A DNA stretch of 64,000 nucleotides, from positions 62,001 to 126,000 of the forward strand of contig JAAHFU020000003.1 of NCBI GenBank assembly GCA_010672825.2, given 5' to 3'. This DNA is from Leptolyngbya sp. SIO1E4. Its GTDB lineage: Bacteria > Cyanobacteriota > Cyanobacteriia > Phormidesmidales > Phormidesmidaceae. Within the stretch, counting starts at the first letter, position 1; the number at the start of each line of letters is the position of its first letter. The notes beneath the pieces were generated by a model. The model was not told where the DNA came from and did not search any database. It saw only the letters and a program-made list of their open reading frames with translations. Position numbers and translations under genes: made by a program. This document shows, piece after piece, positions 17,675 through 27,026 of the stretch.

Positions 17675-18490
17675 CTAACCAAAGCGTCCCGACACGTAAT
17701 CACGAGTAGCCTCACTTTGCGGATTGTTGAAGATATTTTTGGTGGTGTCGTATTCCACCAGGTAGCCAACTTTGCTGCCAGAATCCATCGCTTCAGCGTT
17801 AAAAAAGGCTGTTTTATCCGACACTCGCGTCGCCTGCTGCATATTGTGGGTCACGATGATGATGGTGTAATTCTCTTTCAGCTGATGCATTAGCTCCTCA
17901 ATCTTAAGGGTAGAGATCGGGTCTAGTGCTGAGCAGGGTTCATCCATCAAAATAACTTCAGGGGCAATCGCGATCGCTCGGGCAATGCAAAGACGCTGCT
18001 GCTGCCCGCCCGAGAGGGAAAGTCCACTGTCTTTCAGCTTATCTTTGACCTCATCCCAAAGGGCAGCTCGCCGCAGTGACTTTTCTACTAGCTCATCCAT
18101 ATCACCTTGATAGCCGTTAATGCGAGCCCCATAGGCAACGTTGTCATAAACCGACTTGGGAAAAGGATTGGGCTTTTGGAACACCATACCAATGCGACGG
18201 CGGAGTTCTGTGGGGTCTACACCCTTGCTGTAGATGTCTACTCCTCGGTAAGCAATGCGACCTTGAATATGCGCCTCTGGAATTAAATCATTGAGGCGGT
18301 TGAAGCAGCGTAGAACGGTGCTCTTGCCGCAACCCGACGGGCCAATCAGGGCCGTAATCTCGTGGCTCGCAATATCTAGAGTGACACCGCGCACCGCCTT
18401 AAAGGAGCCATAGTAATAGCTCGTATCCTCGACCGTAAAGATAGAGTCAATTTTAGTATTGGCTGTTGGAGCAGATATTTCAGGCTGCAT
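17675..18490 (-). CDS. pstB: Phosphate ABC transporter ATP-binding protein PstB
   Basis: 271 residues from ATG 18490 ([15 protein letters not shown]). The longer frame to 18598 overlaps pstA and starts with an unlikely hydrophobic tail. It energises high-affinity phosphate import at the inner membrane as a dimer with PstC and PstA. Seen: Walker [11 protein letters not shown]-loop [15 protein letters not shown] (the PstB signature), ABC signature [10 protein letters not shown], Walker [15 protein letters not shown]-loop VTHNMQQA. Standard length. Last gene of pstSCAB, 61 nt after pstA, followed by the terminator at 17478. Confidence 0.97.
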   Translation of the reverse strand: MQPEISAPTANTKIDSIFTVEDTSYYYGSFKAVRGVTLDIASHEITALIGPSGCGKSTVLRCFNRLNDLIPEAHIQGRIAYRGVDIYSKGVDPTELRRRIGMVFQKPNPFPKSVYDNVAYGARINGYQGDMDELVEKSLRRAALWDEVKDKLKDSGLSLSGGQQQRLCIARAIAIAPEVILMDEPCSALDPISTLKIEELMHQLKENYTIIIVTHNMQQATRVSDKTAFFNAEAMDSGSKVGYLVEYDTTKNIFNNPQSEATRDYVSGRFG

Positions 18491-18522
18491 AAACCTAAGC
18501 TTTCGTAGGATGACTTTAGACA

Positions 18523-18562
18523 AAGGAAAAACTAGCGAGAATAAGGAAAAGCTAGCGAGAAT
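18523..18562. repeat. 20-bp tandem duplication across the pstA stop
   Basis: AAGGAAAAACTAGCGAGAAT is followed directly by AAGGAAAAGCTAGCGAGAAT, one mismatch in 20. The second copy contains the last pstA codons and its TAG; the first lies in the pstA-pstB gap. It may set the spacing between the genes. Confidence 0.85.
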
Positions 18563-19475
18563 TCTGGAAACGGTTCCGCATGAAAATAGCCGTCGCATTC
18601 ATGGCCAGTAGGACGATCATCAGGATAATAATTGCCGATGCCGCGATCGTGTGGAACTCCTCTTGGGGACGACTAACCCAGTTAAAAATTTGGATAGGCA
18701 TCGCTGTAAAAGCGGGTTCCTGCAGCCCCTCAATCGAGAACTCAGGGGCAAAAGGTACAAACGCTGCTGCGCCAACCGCAATAATCGGTGCCGTCTCACC
18801 AATCGCCCGAGACAGGGCCAAGATGGTACCGGTCATAATGCCAGGAATGGCCTGGGGCAACACATGGGTCCGCACTGTCTGCCACTCAGTCGCCCCCAGT
18901 GCTAGGCCCGCTTGTCGGATGCTGTCGGGGACAGCCTTTAGAGACTCGCGGGTGGCGACAATGATCACGGGTAAAATTAACAACGCCAAGGTGAGTCCGC
19001 CAGACAAAATGCTGCGTCCACCGGTGATGCCGATCAACAAGCGAGCAAATACAAACAGCCCTAGCAGACCATAGATAATGGATGGCACTGCCGCCAGGTT
19101 ACTGATGTTGACCTCAATGACTTTGGCCCATTTGTTTTCGCGGGCAAACTCTTGCAAAAAGATGCCTGAGCCAACGCCAATGGGAAAAGATACCGCTCCA
19201 GTAATGAGGACCAGAAAAATAGATCCCAAAAACGCTGGCCAGACCCCAGCCCGCTCAGGTTGCCGAGACGGAGGAGACGTCAAAAAATCAAAGCTGAGCG
19301 TTGGCAGCCCCTGAGAAAGGATCCCAATGATCAAAATGGCTAGAACCACAATTCCAGAGAAAGTCGCTATCCAACTAATAGCCTGGAAAATTCTGTCGAT
19401 GTTGTAGCGCTTATCCAGTTGAGTTTTGAATTGGTCGTCACTCGACGGTGGCAAGGTTTGAACTGGAGTCTTCAT
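18552..19475 (-). CDS. pstA: Phosphate ABC transporter permease PstA
   Basis: 307 residues from ATG 19475 ([16 protein letters not shown]), overlapping the pstC stop as ATGA; the in-frame extension to 19508 lies inside pstC. Six membrane segments are apparent, the first [20 protein letters not shown]. Characteristic PstA features: [20 protein letters not shown] and the coupling EAA-type loop [20 protein letters not shown]. With PstC it forms the phosphate channel. Stop at 18552 falls in a 20-bp tandem repeat. Confidence 0.96.
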   Translation of the reverse strand: MKTPVQTLPPSSDDQFKTQLDKRYNIDRIFQAISWIATFSGIVVLAILIIGILSQGLPTLSFDFLTSPPSRQPERAGVWPAFLGSIFLVLITGAVSFPIGVGSGIFLQEFARENKWAKVIEVNISNLAAVPSIIYGLLGLFVFARLLIGITGGRSILSGGLTLALLILPVIIVATRESLKAVPDSIRQAGLALGATEWQTVRTHVLPQAIPGIMTGTILALSRAIGETAPIIAVGAAAFVPFAPEFSIEGLQEPAFTAMPIQIFNWVSRPQEEFHTIAASAIIILMIVLLAMNATAIFMRNRFQNSR

Positions 19476-20425
19476 TCGTACTTCTCCTGATACTTGCGCA
19501 CAAACCAAAAACTAAAGATATTCAACATCAAAGTGATCACAAACAGCGTCATGCCCACGGCAAACAGCGTTTTAAACTCGATAGTGCCATAAGGGGCATC
19601 CCCTTTCGTCACCTGCACGATGAAAGACGTCATGGTCTGAACAGAGACCCGCGGGTCTAGGGTTAGAGTGGGGCTTTGTCCCGCAGCCAGCGTCACAATC
19701 ATCGTCTCGCCCACGGCCCGCGCCACCCCCAAAATGATTGAGGCCACAATGCCGGACAGGGCAGCGGGTAAAACGACACCCGTAATCGTCTCGCGCTTAG
19801 TAGACCCCAATGCGTAGGAACCCTGTCGCAGGCTGCTCGGCACGGCAAAAATGGCATCTTCACTCAGGGATGCGATCGTCGGCAAAATGGCAAACCCCAG
19901 CACAATTCCGGCACTGAGTGCATTAAAAATGGACATATCTGGGATGAATGACCGCAGGAATGGCGTTACCAACAGCAAAGCAAAATAGCCAAACACCACC
20001 GTCGGTACACCCGCTAGCAGTTCTAGCGCTGGTTTCAGGATCTTTCTTAGCTGTCTTGGCGCATACTCACTTAAGCAAATGGCTGAGAGTAGCCCTAGCG
20101 GAATGGCAATTATCAACCCAATGACAGACGTCAGAAAGGTGCCGCACATTAGCACCATGACGCCAAACTCAGGATTGGCAAATAGAGCCGTCCAACGAGT
20201 CGCGGTAAAAAACTCAATGGGAGACACTTCACGGAAGAACTCAATAGTCTCGAATAGAAGCGTAAAAATGATGCCAAAGGTGGTGAACACCGACACCATC
20301 GCAAACGCCCCAAACAAAATGACTACCGCTTTTTGCGAAAGTTTACTCGCCGAACGATTGGGTTGCCAAAGGCCACTTCGATCAGCGCCCTTAGACGCTG
20401 AATCCTGAAAAACACTTTCAGTCAT
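19472..20425 (-). CDS. pstC: Phosphate ABC transporter permease PstC
   Basis: 317 residues from ATG 20425 (MTESVFQDSASK). Hydrophilic N-terminus of about 30 residues, then membrane segments starting VILFGAFAMVSVFTTFGIIF. The periplasmic-loop motif PIEFFTATRWTALFANPEFG and the EAA loop SSLRQGSYALGSTKRETI identify PstC and not PstA. It lies 258 bp after pstS, a wide gap for the operon that may hold an RNA-processing or attenuation site lowering expression of the membrane genes relative to pstS. I see no clear terminator there. Confidence 0.96.
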   Translation of the reverse strand: MTESVFQDSASKGADRSGLWQPNRSASKLSQKAVVILFGAFAMVSVFTTFGIIFTLLFETIEFFREVSPIEFFTATRWTALFANPEFGVMVLMCGTFLTSVIGLIIAIPLGLLSAICLSEYAPRQLRKILKPALELLAGVPTVVFGYFALLLVTPFLRSFIPDMSIFNALSAGIVLGFAILPTIASLSEDAIFAVPSSLRQGSYALGSTKRETITGVVLPAALSGIVASIILGVARAVGETMIVTLAAGQSPTLTLDPRVSVQTMTSFIVQVTKGDAPYGTIEFKTLFAVGMTLFVITLMLNIFSFWFVRKYQEKYE

Positions 20426-20683
20426 AGCAACAGTTTTTGCAATGGGTTTGGAGAAAAGTCAGGCTGTATCGTTGGATGGGCCGAAGACTCAATTACCCAG
20501 ACAGATACGCTTATGCTACGTAGTCTCAGACATTCGAGTCGCGAAGCAACACGCGATCGCTTGAGTCGTACGCCGCATAGAAATTTGAGTCTGCTCAGCG
20601 TTTCCAGAGGGCTCATATTGCGAAGTGGGACTTTGCTTGAAGGCATCAGCCCCACCCCCAATACTAAGCCTCAGTCAAACAAC

Positions 20684-21703
20684 CTATTCGGCAGACTTGA
20701 TTTCACCACCTTTGACCGCAGCTAAAGACTCTTCGTACTTTTCGCTCGATAGAGGCACGTAGCCCGTATCAGCAACAAACTGCTCGTTAGCAGGGTCGAG
20801 GTAGAAATCGATGAACGCCTGCACTGCGGGATCTTCTTCGTAAGCAGCCGCATTGACGTAGATGAAGAGCGGACGCGAGAAAGGTGTGTATTCTCCGGCT
20901 AACACCGCTTCTTGAGTGGGGGCAACACAGTTGCCTGAGCCGTCATCAATTTCAACTGACTGCATCCGGTCTTGGTTCTCGAAGTAGTAGGCATAGCCAA
21001 AGTAGCCCATAGAGTTGGTGTCGCCCTCAACCCCTTGCACCAGCACGTTGTCATCTTCGCTGGCGGTGTAGTCGCCTCGGCTGGCACCTTCTTCGCCATT
21101 GACCACCTCGGTGAAGTAGTCAAAAGTACCGGAGTCAGTACCCGGGCCGTAGAGCACCAATTCCGCATCAGGAAAACTCGGATCGACTTGATTCCAGCTT
21201 GTTACAGTCCCTTCAGACTCAGGGCTCCAGACGGTGCTGAGCTGGTCGATGGTCATGCAAGCAGCCCAGTCGTTATCGTTGTTAACTACAACCGTCAAGG
21301 CATCCGTGGCAACCGGCACTTCAATCATTTCGATACCCGCTTCGGCACAGGCGGCGAGTTCCTCTTCTGAGACGCCACGGGAAGCATTGGAAACCTGAGA
21401 TTCTCCATTACAAAACTTCTCAAAGCCACCGCCCGTTCCGGAAGCGCCTACAGTAATGCGGACACCGGGGTTGGCGATTTGGAATTCCTCAGCCATCGCT
21501 TCGGAAATTGGGAACACAGTACTGGAGCCATCGACGGTGATGGTCCCTTCCAGTTCAGAGCCAGATTCGGTGTCAGTTGCCGCTTCCTCCTCACCTTCGG
21601 CTGGGGCTGTATCAGCGGTGTCAGTTGCCGAGCCACAGGCCACCAGACCACCTAGCAAGACCACGAGTGACAAAGAATAAGCAAATCGTTTAGCCGATAT
21701 CAT
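20684..21703 (-). CDS. pstS: Phosphate-binding lipoprotein PstS/SphX
   Basis: 339 residues from ATG 21703, with GGGAGG about 8 nt upstream. Lipoprotein signal [15 protein letters not shown] (lipobox LVAC, Cys about residue 23), then an acidic threonine-rich linker and the binding protein. The phosphate-contact motifs are visible: [16 protein letters not shown] near the start, [26 protein letters not shown] and [16 protein letters not shown]. The form with FCNGE and [10 protein letters not shown] is the cyanobacterial SphX/PstS type. It delivers periplasmic phosphate to PstCA. First gene of the operon. Confidence 0.95.
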   Translation of the reverse strand: MISAKRFAYSLSLVVLLGGLVACGSATDTADTAPAEGEEEAATDTESGSELEGTITVDGSSTVFPISEAMAEEFQIANPGVRITVGASGTGGGFEKFCNGESQVSNASRGVSEEELAACAEAGIEMIEVPVATDALTVVVNNDNDWAACMTIDQLSTVWSPESEGTVTSWNQVDPSFPDAELVLYGPGTDSGTFDYFTEVVNGEEGASRGDYTASEDDNVLVQGVEGDTNSMGYFGYAYYFENQDRMQSVEIDDGSGNCVAPTQEAVLAGEYTPFSRPLFIYVNAAAYEEDPAVQAFIDFYLDPANEQFVADTGYVPLSSEKYEESLAAVKGGEIKSAE

Positions 21704-21770
21704 CTAAAAACCTCCCTCTCAGTCGGATATTGAATGTTCCGCAGTTTGCCCCTTGGAGCATATCGAGTAG

Positions 21771-21789
21771 ACATAAAGAGGAGGTTAAA
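21771..21789 (-). promoter_or_regulatory. Possible Pho box upstream of pstS
   Basis: On the minus strand TTTAACCT, a 3-nt spacer CCT, then CTTTATGT. Cyanobacterial SphR boxes are 8-bp direct repeats of about YTTAAYYW separated by 3 nt. The first unit fits well, the second only partly. Located 68 nt upstream of the pstS start. Confidence 0.4.
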
Positions 21790-21806
21790 AAAACAAATGT
21801 GGAGTT

Positions 21807-22108
21807 CTAAAGTTGTAAGGATGCATTGTAGTAGTGGATGAAATACTAGATTGCGCCAATGTGGTTTTCTAGATTTTTTGAGAAGGACAAGGTCTTGCGC
21901 ACCAATCTCGAGACCTGCTGTCGCAGCGTGCAGTTGAACCGCTCAATGCGATTAGTTTGACCGCTGTCCTTGTCGACTGCCCGATGTCGCTTGTTGGGCA
22001 ACACCGTTTCATAAGCTTCCCAAAAGTCGCTATAGCAGACGGCGCATTGTCGGTAGACCGGCGGTAATGAGTGCCAGAGTGCTAAAGCGGCCACTTGAGA
22101 GCGATCGC
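21807..22108 (-). pseudogene. IS1-family transposase C-terminal fragment
   Basis: Minus-strand frame reading DRSQVAALALWHSLPPVYRQ, CAVCYSDFWEAYETVLPNKR, IERFNCTLRQQVSRLVRKTL and FSKNLENHIGAI, then TAG (21846-21848), then YFIHYYNASL to a stop at 21807. The family normally has GAIWYFIHHYNA, so TGG has become TAG. The N-terminal half is absent. The left end fuses to the DNA methylase gene at the HIP1 octamer GCGATCGC (22101-22108). It lies just upstream of the pst promoter. Confidence 0.85.
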
Positions 22109-22774
22109 CTTGAGCGCCTGGAAGGCGATCGCCTGATCAATCTGCGTCGTGCCTCGGCGATTGCCCGGTAGAGCAAAGCGTTGGCGTTGCCCCTGTTCAT
22201 CTCGCACGGCACCAAAGGGGGGATTGGCGATGACGACATCATGCTGCTGATCGGGTTGATACTCAGTGGCGTCGAACTGAGTAACGGAGTAGCCTTGCGC
22301 CCGCAAGTCAGCCGCGCGATCTGGATTGAGTTCATTGACGGCGACTTTAGCCGGATCCGTTCCCAGCAGTAATGCGCCATGACCAGCAGTCGGTTCATAA
22401 ACAGTGGTATCGGGAGTAATCCCCGCTAGCGTCGAGGCTAAAAACGCGATGGGAATCGGCGTGCTGTACGCCTGTTGCAGAACGCTGGTGGAGGATCGGA
22501 CATTCAGGGTTGGTTGGCGATCGTGCAACTCTATCAGCCGATCATAAATGTCGTGAGTGGTCGTCGCAGTTTGAAGGATCGTCTGAGCGGTTCTCACCAC
22601 GCCAGCTTCTACCGCCTCATCCACCTGCTTAGCCAGCGCCGTACCCGGAAGCACCGGTTCACCCAGCACCTCAGCCGCTTGTTTGCGAGCCTGGGTGATC
22701 GTGGCAAAGCTTCCCCCAGCCCCCAAGTGACGGGTAAAGAATTCCACCAGTTCCGGCTGATGTGCCATCTCCAT
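22082..22774 (-). pseudogene. Plasmid-type adenine DNA methylase, 3'-truncated
   Basis: 230 residues from ATG 22774 (MEMAHQPELVEFFTRHL). N-terminal helical region, then a Rossmann methyltransferase: YEPTAGHGALLLGT (SAM-binding motif I), VNELNPDRA (acidic loop) and VVIANPPFGAV (catalytic NPPF motif of N6-adenine methylases). Related plasmid proteins continue for hundreds of residues into helicase-like domains. Here the frame stops after AIALKWPL because IS1 sequence begins at the shared octamer GCGATCGC. The remaining part might still bind SAM. It starts 3 bp after the gene at 22778 and belongs to the same operon. Confidence 0.75.
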
Positions 22775-22777
22775 CGC

Positions 22778-24361
22778 CTACTCACCCACAGCGCGTTCCA
22801 GTGGCGGATGACGTTGCCTCGGATTGAGCGGGGTCACAGTTGCGGGAGCGTGCAGCTTCAAATCCTGGCTGAGTTCCCGGTCAATGAACCGAAAGTAGGT
22901 AATGTCCTTGGGCGTCAACTCCGACTTAATTTTGCCGTTGTCGATGCTGAGGATGGTGCCCCGCTCAGCGGCCTGCAGCTTGAGGCTATTAGGCGTCTCT
23001 TCGATGCGGTACTGGCTGCCGCCCTGAAAAATACGCTTACCCTGGACATTGGGCCGACTGCCAGTGACATCCAACAGTTTGCGAGCGGTTTTGGCCAGGG
23101 CTAAAGCGGTCAGGTCACGGGTCAGCCCCCGATCGCCTGCCGGAGCAAGGTTGCCTAATTGACGCGATCGCAGCGGCGGTTCTGCCGAAATGCCATCTAG
23201 CCCTTGAATTTGAATCTGCTGACGCGCTTTCAGGAAATCTGCTTCTTGGGAGGCGACCATGTCGTTCTTGAGGATGTCCAGCCCCCAGCGGGTCTGGCGG
23301 AACATCATTAGTTCTATGCCTTCGCGATCCGTGAGGGTGACCATGCGTCCTTTGGCGCTGAGGGTATATTTCTCCGACTGATAGGTGCCTCTGCCAGGAC
23401 GATCAGATACACCATATTTCTGGAGCAAATCTACTGCTGTGGAGGCGACCTGACGACTGCGAATATTGGCGGCGATCGCCACAACCCTATCGGTCAGCTG
23501 CTGGGACGATCGCCGCATCACGCGAGTGGTCTGCTGCATCCATTGCCGGGTAGCCGCTTCGACAACCTGCTGATTCTGGCGATCTAAGACGTCCAGGATG
23601 GAGACGACGTTAGCGGATTGCAGCTTCAGTGGTTGAGCCGCCAAGGGCTTTTGATCGTGGATGGTAGGTTCAGGTGTCGTTAGCGGTTGAGCCGCCAAGG
23701 GCTTCTGATCGGAGATGGCAGATTCTGGCGTCGTTATGGACGAAGGCACTACCGATTCTGGTAAAGGAGCAGGCGTTTCGTGCTCTTGGGTTTCAGGCCG
23801 TTCGATGACTTCTGGAGAAACGTCTGCTGTTTCGATCGAACTTTGCTCGGCCCCTAGAACTGGATCTTCCTGTTGATTGGCACTGCCAGGGTGCAGTTGG
23901 TTCACCTCAACAGCCCCTTTACTCAGGCGGTAAACCAACTCGTCTCCAGCTTTAATATTGATCGTCCCTTTCGTCTCTGTAGTCGGTTGTGTGTCCGCTT
24001 GCTGAGAAGCATCAATAGCAACTTGCAACAGCTTCAACTTGTTGAGACTGAGCTTGTCGATGGGGTCTTTGTCGGCATAGCCTTCCCGGTAGACAATCTC
24101 GCGACCCAATTTGATTTCGATGGGTTCTGGAGTGTCTTGTGGCAGCTCGTCTAATTCATTCCATTGTTCGTTCGGCTGGGCTGCCACTTTCTCGCGCTGA
24201 CGAGCGGTCTGGAGGCGATCGCGCAGCATCTGAATAAACGACTGGACTGCCTCGGCAGTAGATTGAGCGGTGACAGCAGCGATTTCGCTGGAGGCGAGGG
24301 TCGTGTGAGCATAATCCTGCTCAATTTGTTTGGCTTCGCCCGGATTTACAACGGCTTGCAT
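22778..24361 (-). CDS. Plasmid/ICE-type protein of unknown function
   Basis: 527 residues from ATG 24361, overlapping the preceding gene by 16 bp. Not assigned to a named family. The N-terminus is helical (EIAAVTAQSTAEAVQSFIQM, LRDRLQTARQREKVAAQ). Two short similar segments follow, IEIKLGREIVYREGY and INIKAGDELVYRLSKG. Next is a proline/glutamate-rich spacer with a repeat (PLAAQPLTTPEPTIHDQ/KPLAAQPLKL). The C-terminal 270 residues look folded (VVEAATRQWMQQTTRVMRRS, GRGTYQSEKYTLSAKGRMVT, GKRIFQGGSQYRIEETPNSL). No membrane segment. It belongs to the conjugation operon and may handle DNA or organise transfer. Confidence 0.8.
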   Translation of the reverse strand: MQAVVNPGEAKQIEQDYAHTTLASSEIAAVTAQSTAEAVQSFIQMLRDRLQTARQREKVAAQPNEQWNELDELPQDTPEPIEIKLGREIVYREGYADKDPIDKLSLNKLKLLQVAIDASQQADTQPTTETKGTINIKAGDELVYRLSKGAVEVNQLHPGSANQQEDPVLGAEQSSIETADVSPEVIERPETQEHETPAPLPESVVPSSITTPESAISDQKPLAAQPLTTPEPTIHDQKPLAAQPLKLQSANVVSILDVLDRQNQQVVEAATRQWMQQTTRVMRRSSQQLTDRVVAIAANIRSRQVASTAVDLLQKYGVSDRPGRGTYQSEKYTLSAKGRMVTLTDREGIELMMFRQTRWGLDILKNDMVASQEADFLKARQQIQIQGLDGISAEPPLRSRQLGNLAPAGDRGLTRDLTALALAKTARKLLDVTGSRPNVQGKRIFQGGSQYRIEETPNSLKLQAAERGTILSIDNGKIKSELTPKDITYFRFIDRELSQDLKLHAPATVTPLNPRQRHPPLERAVGE

Positions 24362-24747
24362 GGATTTTCCTCCAAAGCTTTCAGGGTTTCGAGATTGAGT
24401 TGCGGGACGGCGGGGAGACGGTTGATCACTTCCCGACCTTGTACGGAGAAATAGGCGGTTTCCTCATCGATCAGCCACTCGACCAGTTCCGGTTGGTAGT
24501 CGGCAGCCACGTGAGGACATTGATAGGTCATCTGACCGTCCTGCCACTCAACGACAGTGACATCGTCAAAGAGCACAGCGATCGCGCGTGGCACGTAATC
24601 ATCCGCGAAAGGCAGCTGATCAAACACGGGTAGCAACTCAGCGGCGATCTCGGGATGCTCCATTAACGCCGCCAGCGTTTCAGCGGAAAGCTTTGCGCTC
24701 AGAGTTTGAGCTAGAAATTGTTCGAGGATTTGAAGATGGGATGTCAT
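24346..24747 (-). CDS. Small acidic protein of the transfer operon
   Basis: 133 residues from ATG 24747, 10 bp after the coupling-protein gene and overlapping the next gene by 16 bp. Not recognised. N-terminal half helical (HLQILEQFLAQTLSAKLSAE, TLAALMEHPEIAAELLPVFD); C-terminal half has alternating beta/loop character (AVLFDDVTVVEWQDGQMTYQ, DEETAYFSVQGREVINRLP). No cysteine pair, no membrane segment. Tight overlap on both sides suggests co-translation with the 527-residue protein. Confidence 0.75.
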   Translation of the reverse strand: MTSHLQILEQFLAQTLSAKLSAETLAALMEHPEIAAELLPVFDQLPFADDYVPRAIAVLFDDVTVVEWQDGQMTYQCPHVAADYQPELVEWLIDEETAYFSVQGREVINRLPAVPQLNLETLKALEENPCKPL

Positions 24748-24757
24748 AAAGCACCTC

Positions 24758-26488
24758 CTAAAGCAAACTGCCGTACTTATCGATGAGATCAGCGGGGTCA
24801 GGATAGGCAGAATTAACAGGGGCAGGCGGTTCCGGCAGCATCGATTCCACCAGTTGCCGCCGTCGCTCCAGGTCTTCCGTGGTGGGCACTCGTTGCGGAC
24901 TGCGCTGCATCAAGCGAGCTTGAATTTTGGCCCAGAGCGCTTCGCTGGCCGCTGTTGCCTGCAGATCGGCCTTCGGAATCTTGATAGTCTGCCGAATCGG
25001 TATGGCCGCTTCCCCTTTAGAGGTAAAGCCCGGATTGATCAGGACGTACTTTCCTTGGGGCAGCCGCAGAAACTGGCTCGGTTCAAACAGCTTGCGAGTA
25101 CGTTCCTGCTCAGAAATTGTGGTGCTGGATTTGCCACCACCGCGATTGCGAGATTTCTGCTGGTAGCGGATCTCTTCGTCCCCCAAAAAGTCGGAGAACA
25201 TCCGGGCGGCCTCATATTCTTGAGGGTTGAAGATGGCTTTGGTGGCACAGGCTCCGAGGATGGCCCTTGCCAATTCCCGTCCATAGGTCTTCTCTAACTG
25301 CACCAGATTTTGAAAGCCCAGGATGACGGACAGCCCATCTTCCCGGTTTTCGTTCAGCCACTGCACCAGGGTCGGTAGATAGAGTGTGGGCAGCTCGTCG
25401 ATCGCGACAATCAGCGGGTCTTGCCGCCGCTTCGCCACATTGCGGGTAATAATCATGTGCAGGACGGTTGCCACCAATGGCCCCACCACATCCCGTCGTT
25501 CTCGATCCATCCCAAAAATCAAAAGTTGTTTGCCGCTTAATTCCAGAGGAATCGAAGTGCGACCACAGAAGCTGCCCAGCACCCCTTCCTTCATGAACCG
25601 AGTGAAGGTTTCGCTCGCACTGCCGACAATGCCGCTGGCGGTTTTCTCCGCATCTTTCACACCGATCAACTGATTGAAAGACACACGAATCCAACTGTTC
25701 ATATCCTTGGCCGCAGCGATGCGATTGCCCAAGTTCGTCAACCCCAGCACCGCTTGGGCGGTCATGATGTCGGGATACTCGGTAGACTTCGCTAGCATGA
25801 GCAGGGCTTCGGTAAGCTGATCACCGGCAGCAGCAAAGAAGCCGTCTTCACTGCTCTGGGTCATCAGCCGAAAGTTCTTGTTCAGTACCGTGGCAATCTG
25901 TCGCGCCATCTCGGCGTCGGACTCGCTGCGAAGAAAATCGATGGGATTACACACGCCGGATTCGGGGAATCCAGGAGTCAAGACATGGACCTGGTAGCCC
26001 AACTTAGCCGCATAGGCCGCATGGCGAGCACTCTGAGTCGGATATTTGAAGTCGTACAACGCGACCGGTAGTCCTTGCTCCAGAGCAGAGCGGATCAACG
26101 GGTCGATGACACTGAAGGTCTTACCCGAACCCGGTCCTCCGCAGACGGCTACGCCTCGTTGTAAATCCGGCAGGTAAAGCGATCTAGCATCTTTCGGGCG
26201 CTGGGGTTTGCCGATATAGAGGGAAACTGCATTGTGCTGATGGGCCGACAGTTGTTTCACAGCTCGCTTACGTGCCGCTCCTTTTTCCTTGGCGCTGCCG
26301 AAGCGACTGGTGGCCAGCTTGCCTTTCTTGCGATCGCCCCACAGCGCCAAGACCCCCACCAACACGAAGCAGCCCAATAAAATCAAGCCGTTCCTTGACT
26401 GAAGTGAGGAAGCCAGTTGAGAGAAGGACTCGCTGGCCGCCGAATCAACCTGAGCCAATGTTGCATGCTGTTCTGTAAAGGTCTTCAT
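24758..26488 (-). CDS. VirD4/TraD-type conjugation coupling protein
   Basis: 576 residues from ATG 26488, which overlaps the previous stop as ATGA. One N-terminal membrane segment (NGLILLGCFVLVGVLALWGD, about residues 33-52), then the ATPase: Walker A CGGPGSGKTFSVID, the T4CP motif PVALYDFKYPTQSA, Walker B LIVAIDELPTLY and the downstream VILGFQNLVQLEKTYG block. It would form a hexamer at the inner membrane that passes the relaxase-DNA complex to the secretion channel. Length is normal and the frame intact. No relaxase gene is visible in the window. Confidence 0.88.
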   Translation of the reverse strand: MKTFTEQHATLAQVDSAASESFSQLASSLQSRNGLILLGCFVLVGVLALWGDRKKGKLATSRFGSAKEKGAARKRAVKQLSAHQHNAVSLYIGKPQRPKDARSLYLPDLQRGVAVCGGPGSGKTFSVIDPLIRSALEQGLPVALYDFKYPTQSARHAAYAAKLGYQVHVLTPGFPESGVCNPIDFLRSESDAEMARQIATVLNKNFRLMTQSSEDGFFAAAGDQLTEALLMLAKSTEYPDIMTAQAVLGLTNLGNRIAAAKDMNSWIRVSFNQLIGVKDAEKTASGIVGSASETFTRFMKEGVLGSFCGRTSIPLELSGKQLLIFGMDRERRDVVGPLVATVLHMIITRNVAKRRQDPLIVAIDELPTLYLPTLVQWLNENREDGLSVILGFQNLVQLEKTYGRELARAILGACATKAIFNPQEYEAARMFSDFLGDEEIRYQQKSRNRGGGKSSTTISEQERTRKLFEPSQFLRLPQGKYVLINPGFTSKGEAAIPIRQTIKIPKADLQATAASEALWAKIQARLMQRSPQRVPTTEDLERRRQLVESMLPEPPAPVNSAYPDPADLIDKYGSLL

Positions 26489-27015
26489 GGCAGCACCTCG
26501 TAGCTATCGGGCGGCAGCTCAATGCCCAACTGCTCCAGTGCCCAAATGTGCTCGGGCGGAAATTCACTGCGGGTGTCTTCCGGAGCGCCTATGAGATAGT
26601 CCGTCAGCTGCTGTTGATACGCCTCCCGACCGCCCTGCTCTTGAAGGACGCGGGTATAACGCTGGAGCGCTAACTCCCGTGCCAGTTGGAGCGGAATGTA
26701 GTGACTGAGCACCGGATCGTCTTCTGGCAGGAGCGATCGGCAAGTGTCTTCAGCGTTTAGGTAAATTAGGACCTCTTGATAGACGTCCTCGTTGTTATCT
26801 TTCCAAGTGGTTCCAATCAGGGTGTAACTCTCGGTGTCCGTTGCCACTCGACCCCACACCTTCACGGTCTGAGTTGCAGGAGGCAGGCAGGTCTGCACGG
26901 TTGCCGGAATCTCGTCTGAGGCTTGGGCCAGGTTAAACCCTACCAGAGAGATCAGACCCACCAGCAGAACGAACACACTGGATAGAACAATGGCAATCTT
27001 GCGCTGCCGTTTCAT
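26485..27015 (-). CDS. Exported or membrane-anchored protein of the transfer operon
   Basis: 176 residues from ATG 27015. N-terminal basic residues then a hydrophobic segment (IAIVLSSVFVLLVGLISLVG, about residues 7-26) with FNLAQASDE as possible cleavage site. The mature part has two cysteines (TCLPPATQ, DTCRSLLP) that could form a disulphide, a beta-rich half (VKVWGRVATDTESYTLIGTT) and a helical half (LARELALQRYTRVLQEQGG). No named family recognised. It lies between the M23 peptidase and the coupling protein with 11 bp and 4 bp junctions, so a role at the cell envelope in mating-channel assembly is reasonable but inferred. Confidence 0.75.
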   Translation of the reverse strand: MKRQRKIAIVLSSVFVLLVGLISLVGFNLAQASDEIPATVQTCLPPATQTVKVWGRVATDTESYTLIGTTWKDNNEDVYQEVLIYLNAEDTCRSLLPEDDPVLSHYIPLQLARELALQRYTRVLQEQGGREAYQQQLTDYLIGAPEDTRSEFPPEHIWALEQLGIELPPDSYEVLP

Positions 27016-27026
27016 GGCAAAGACTC

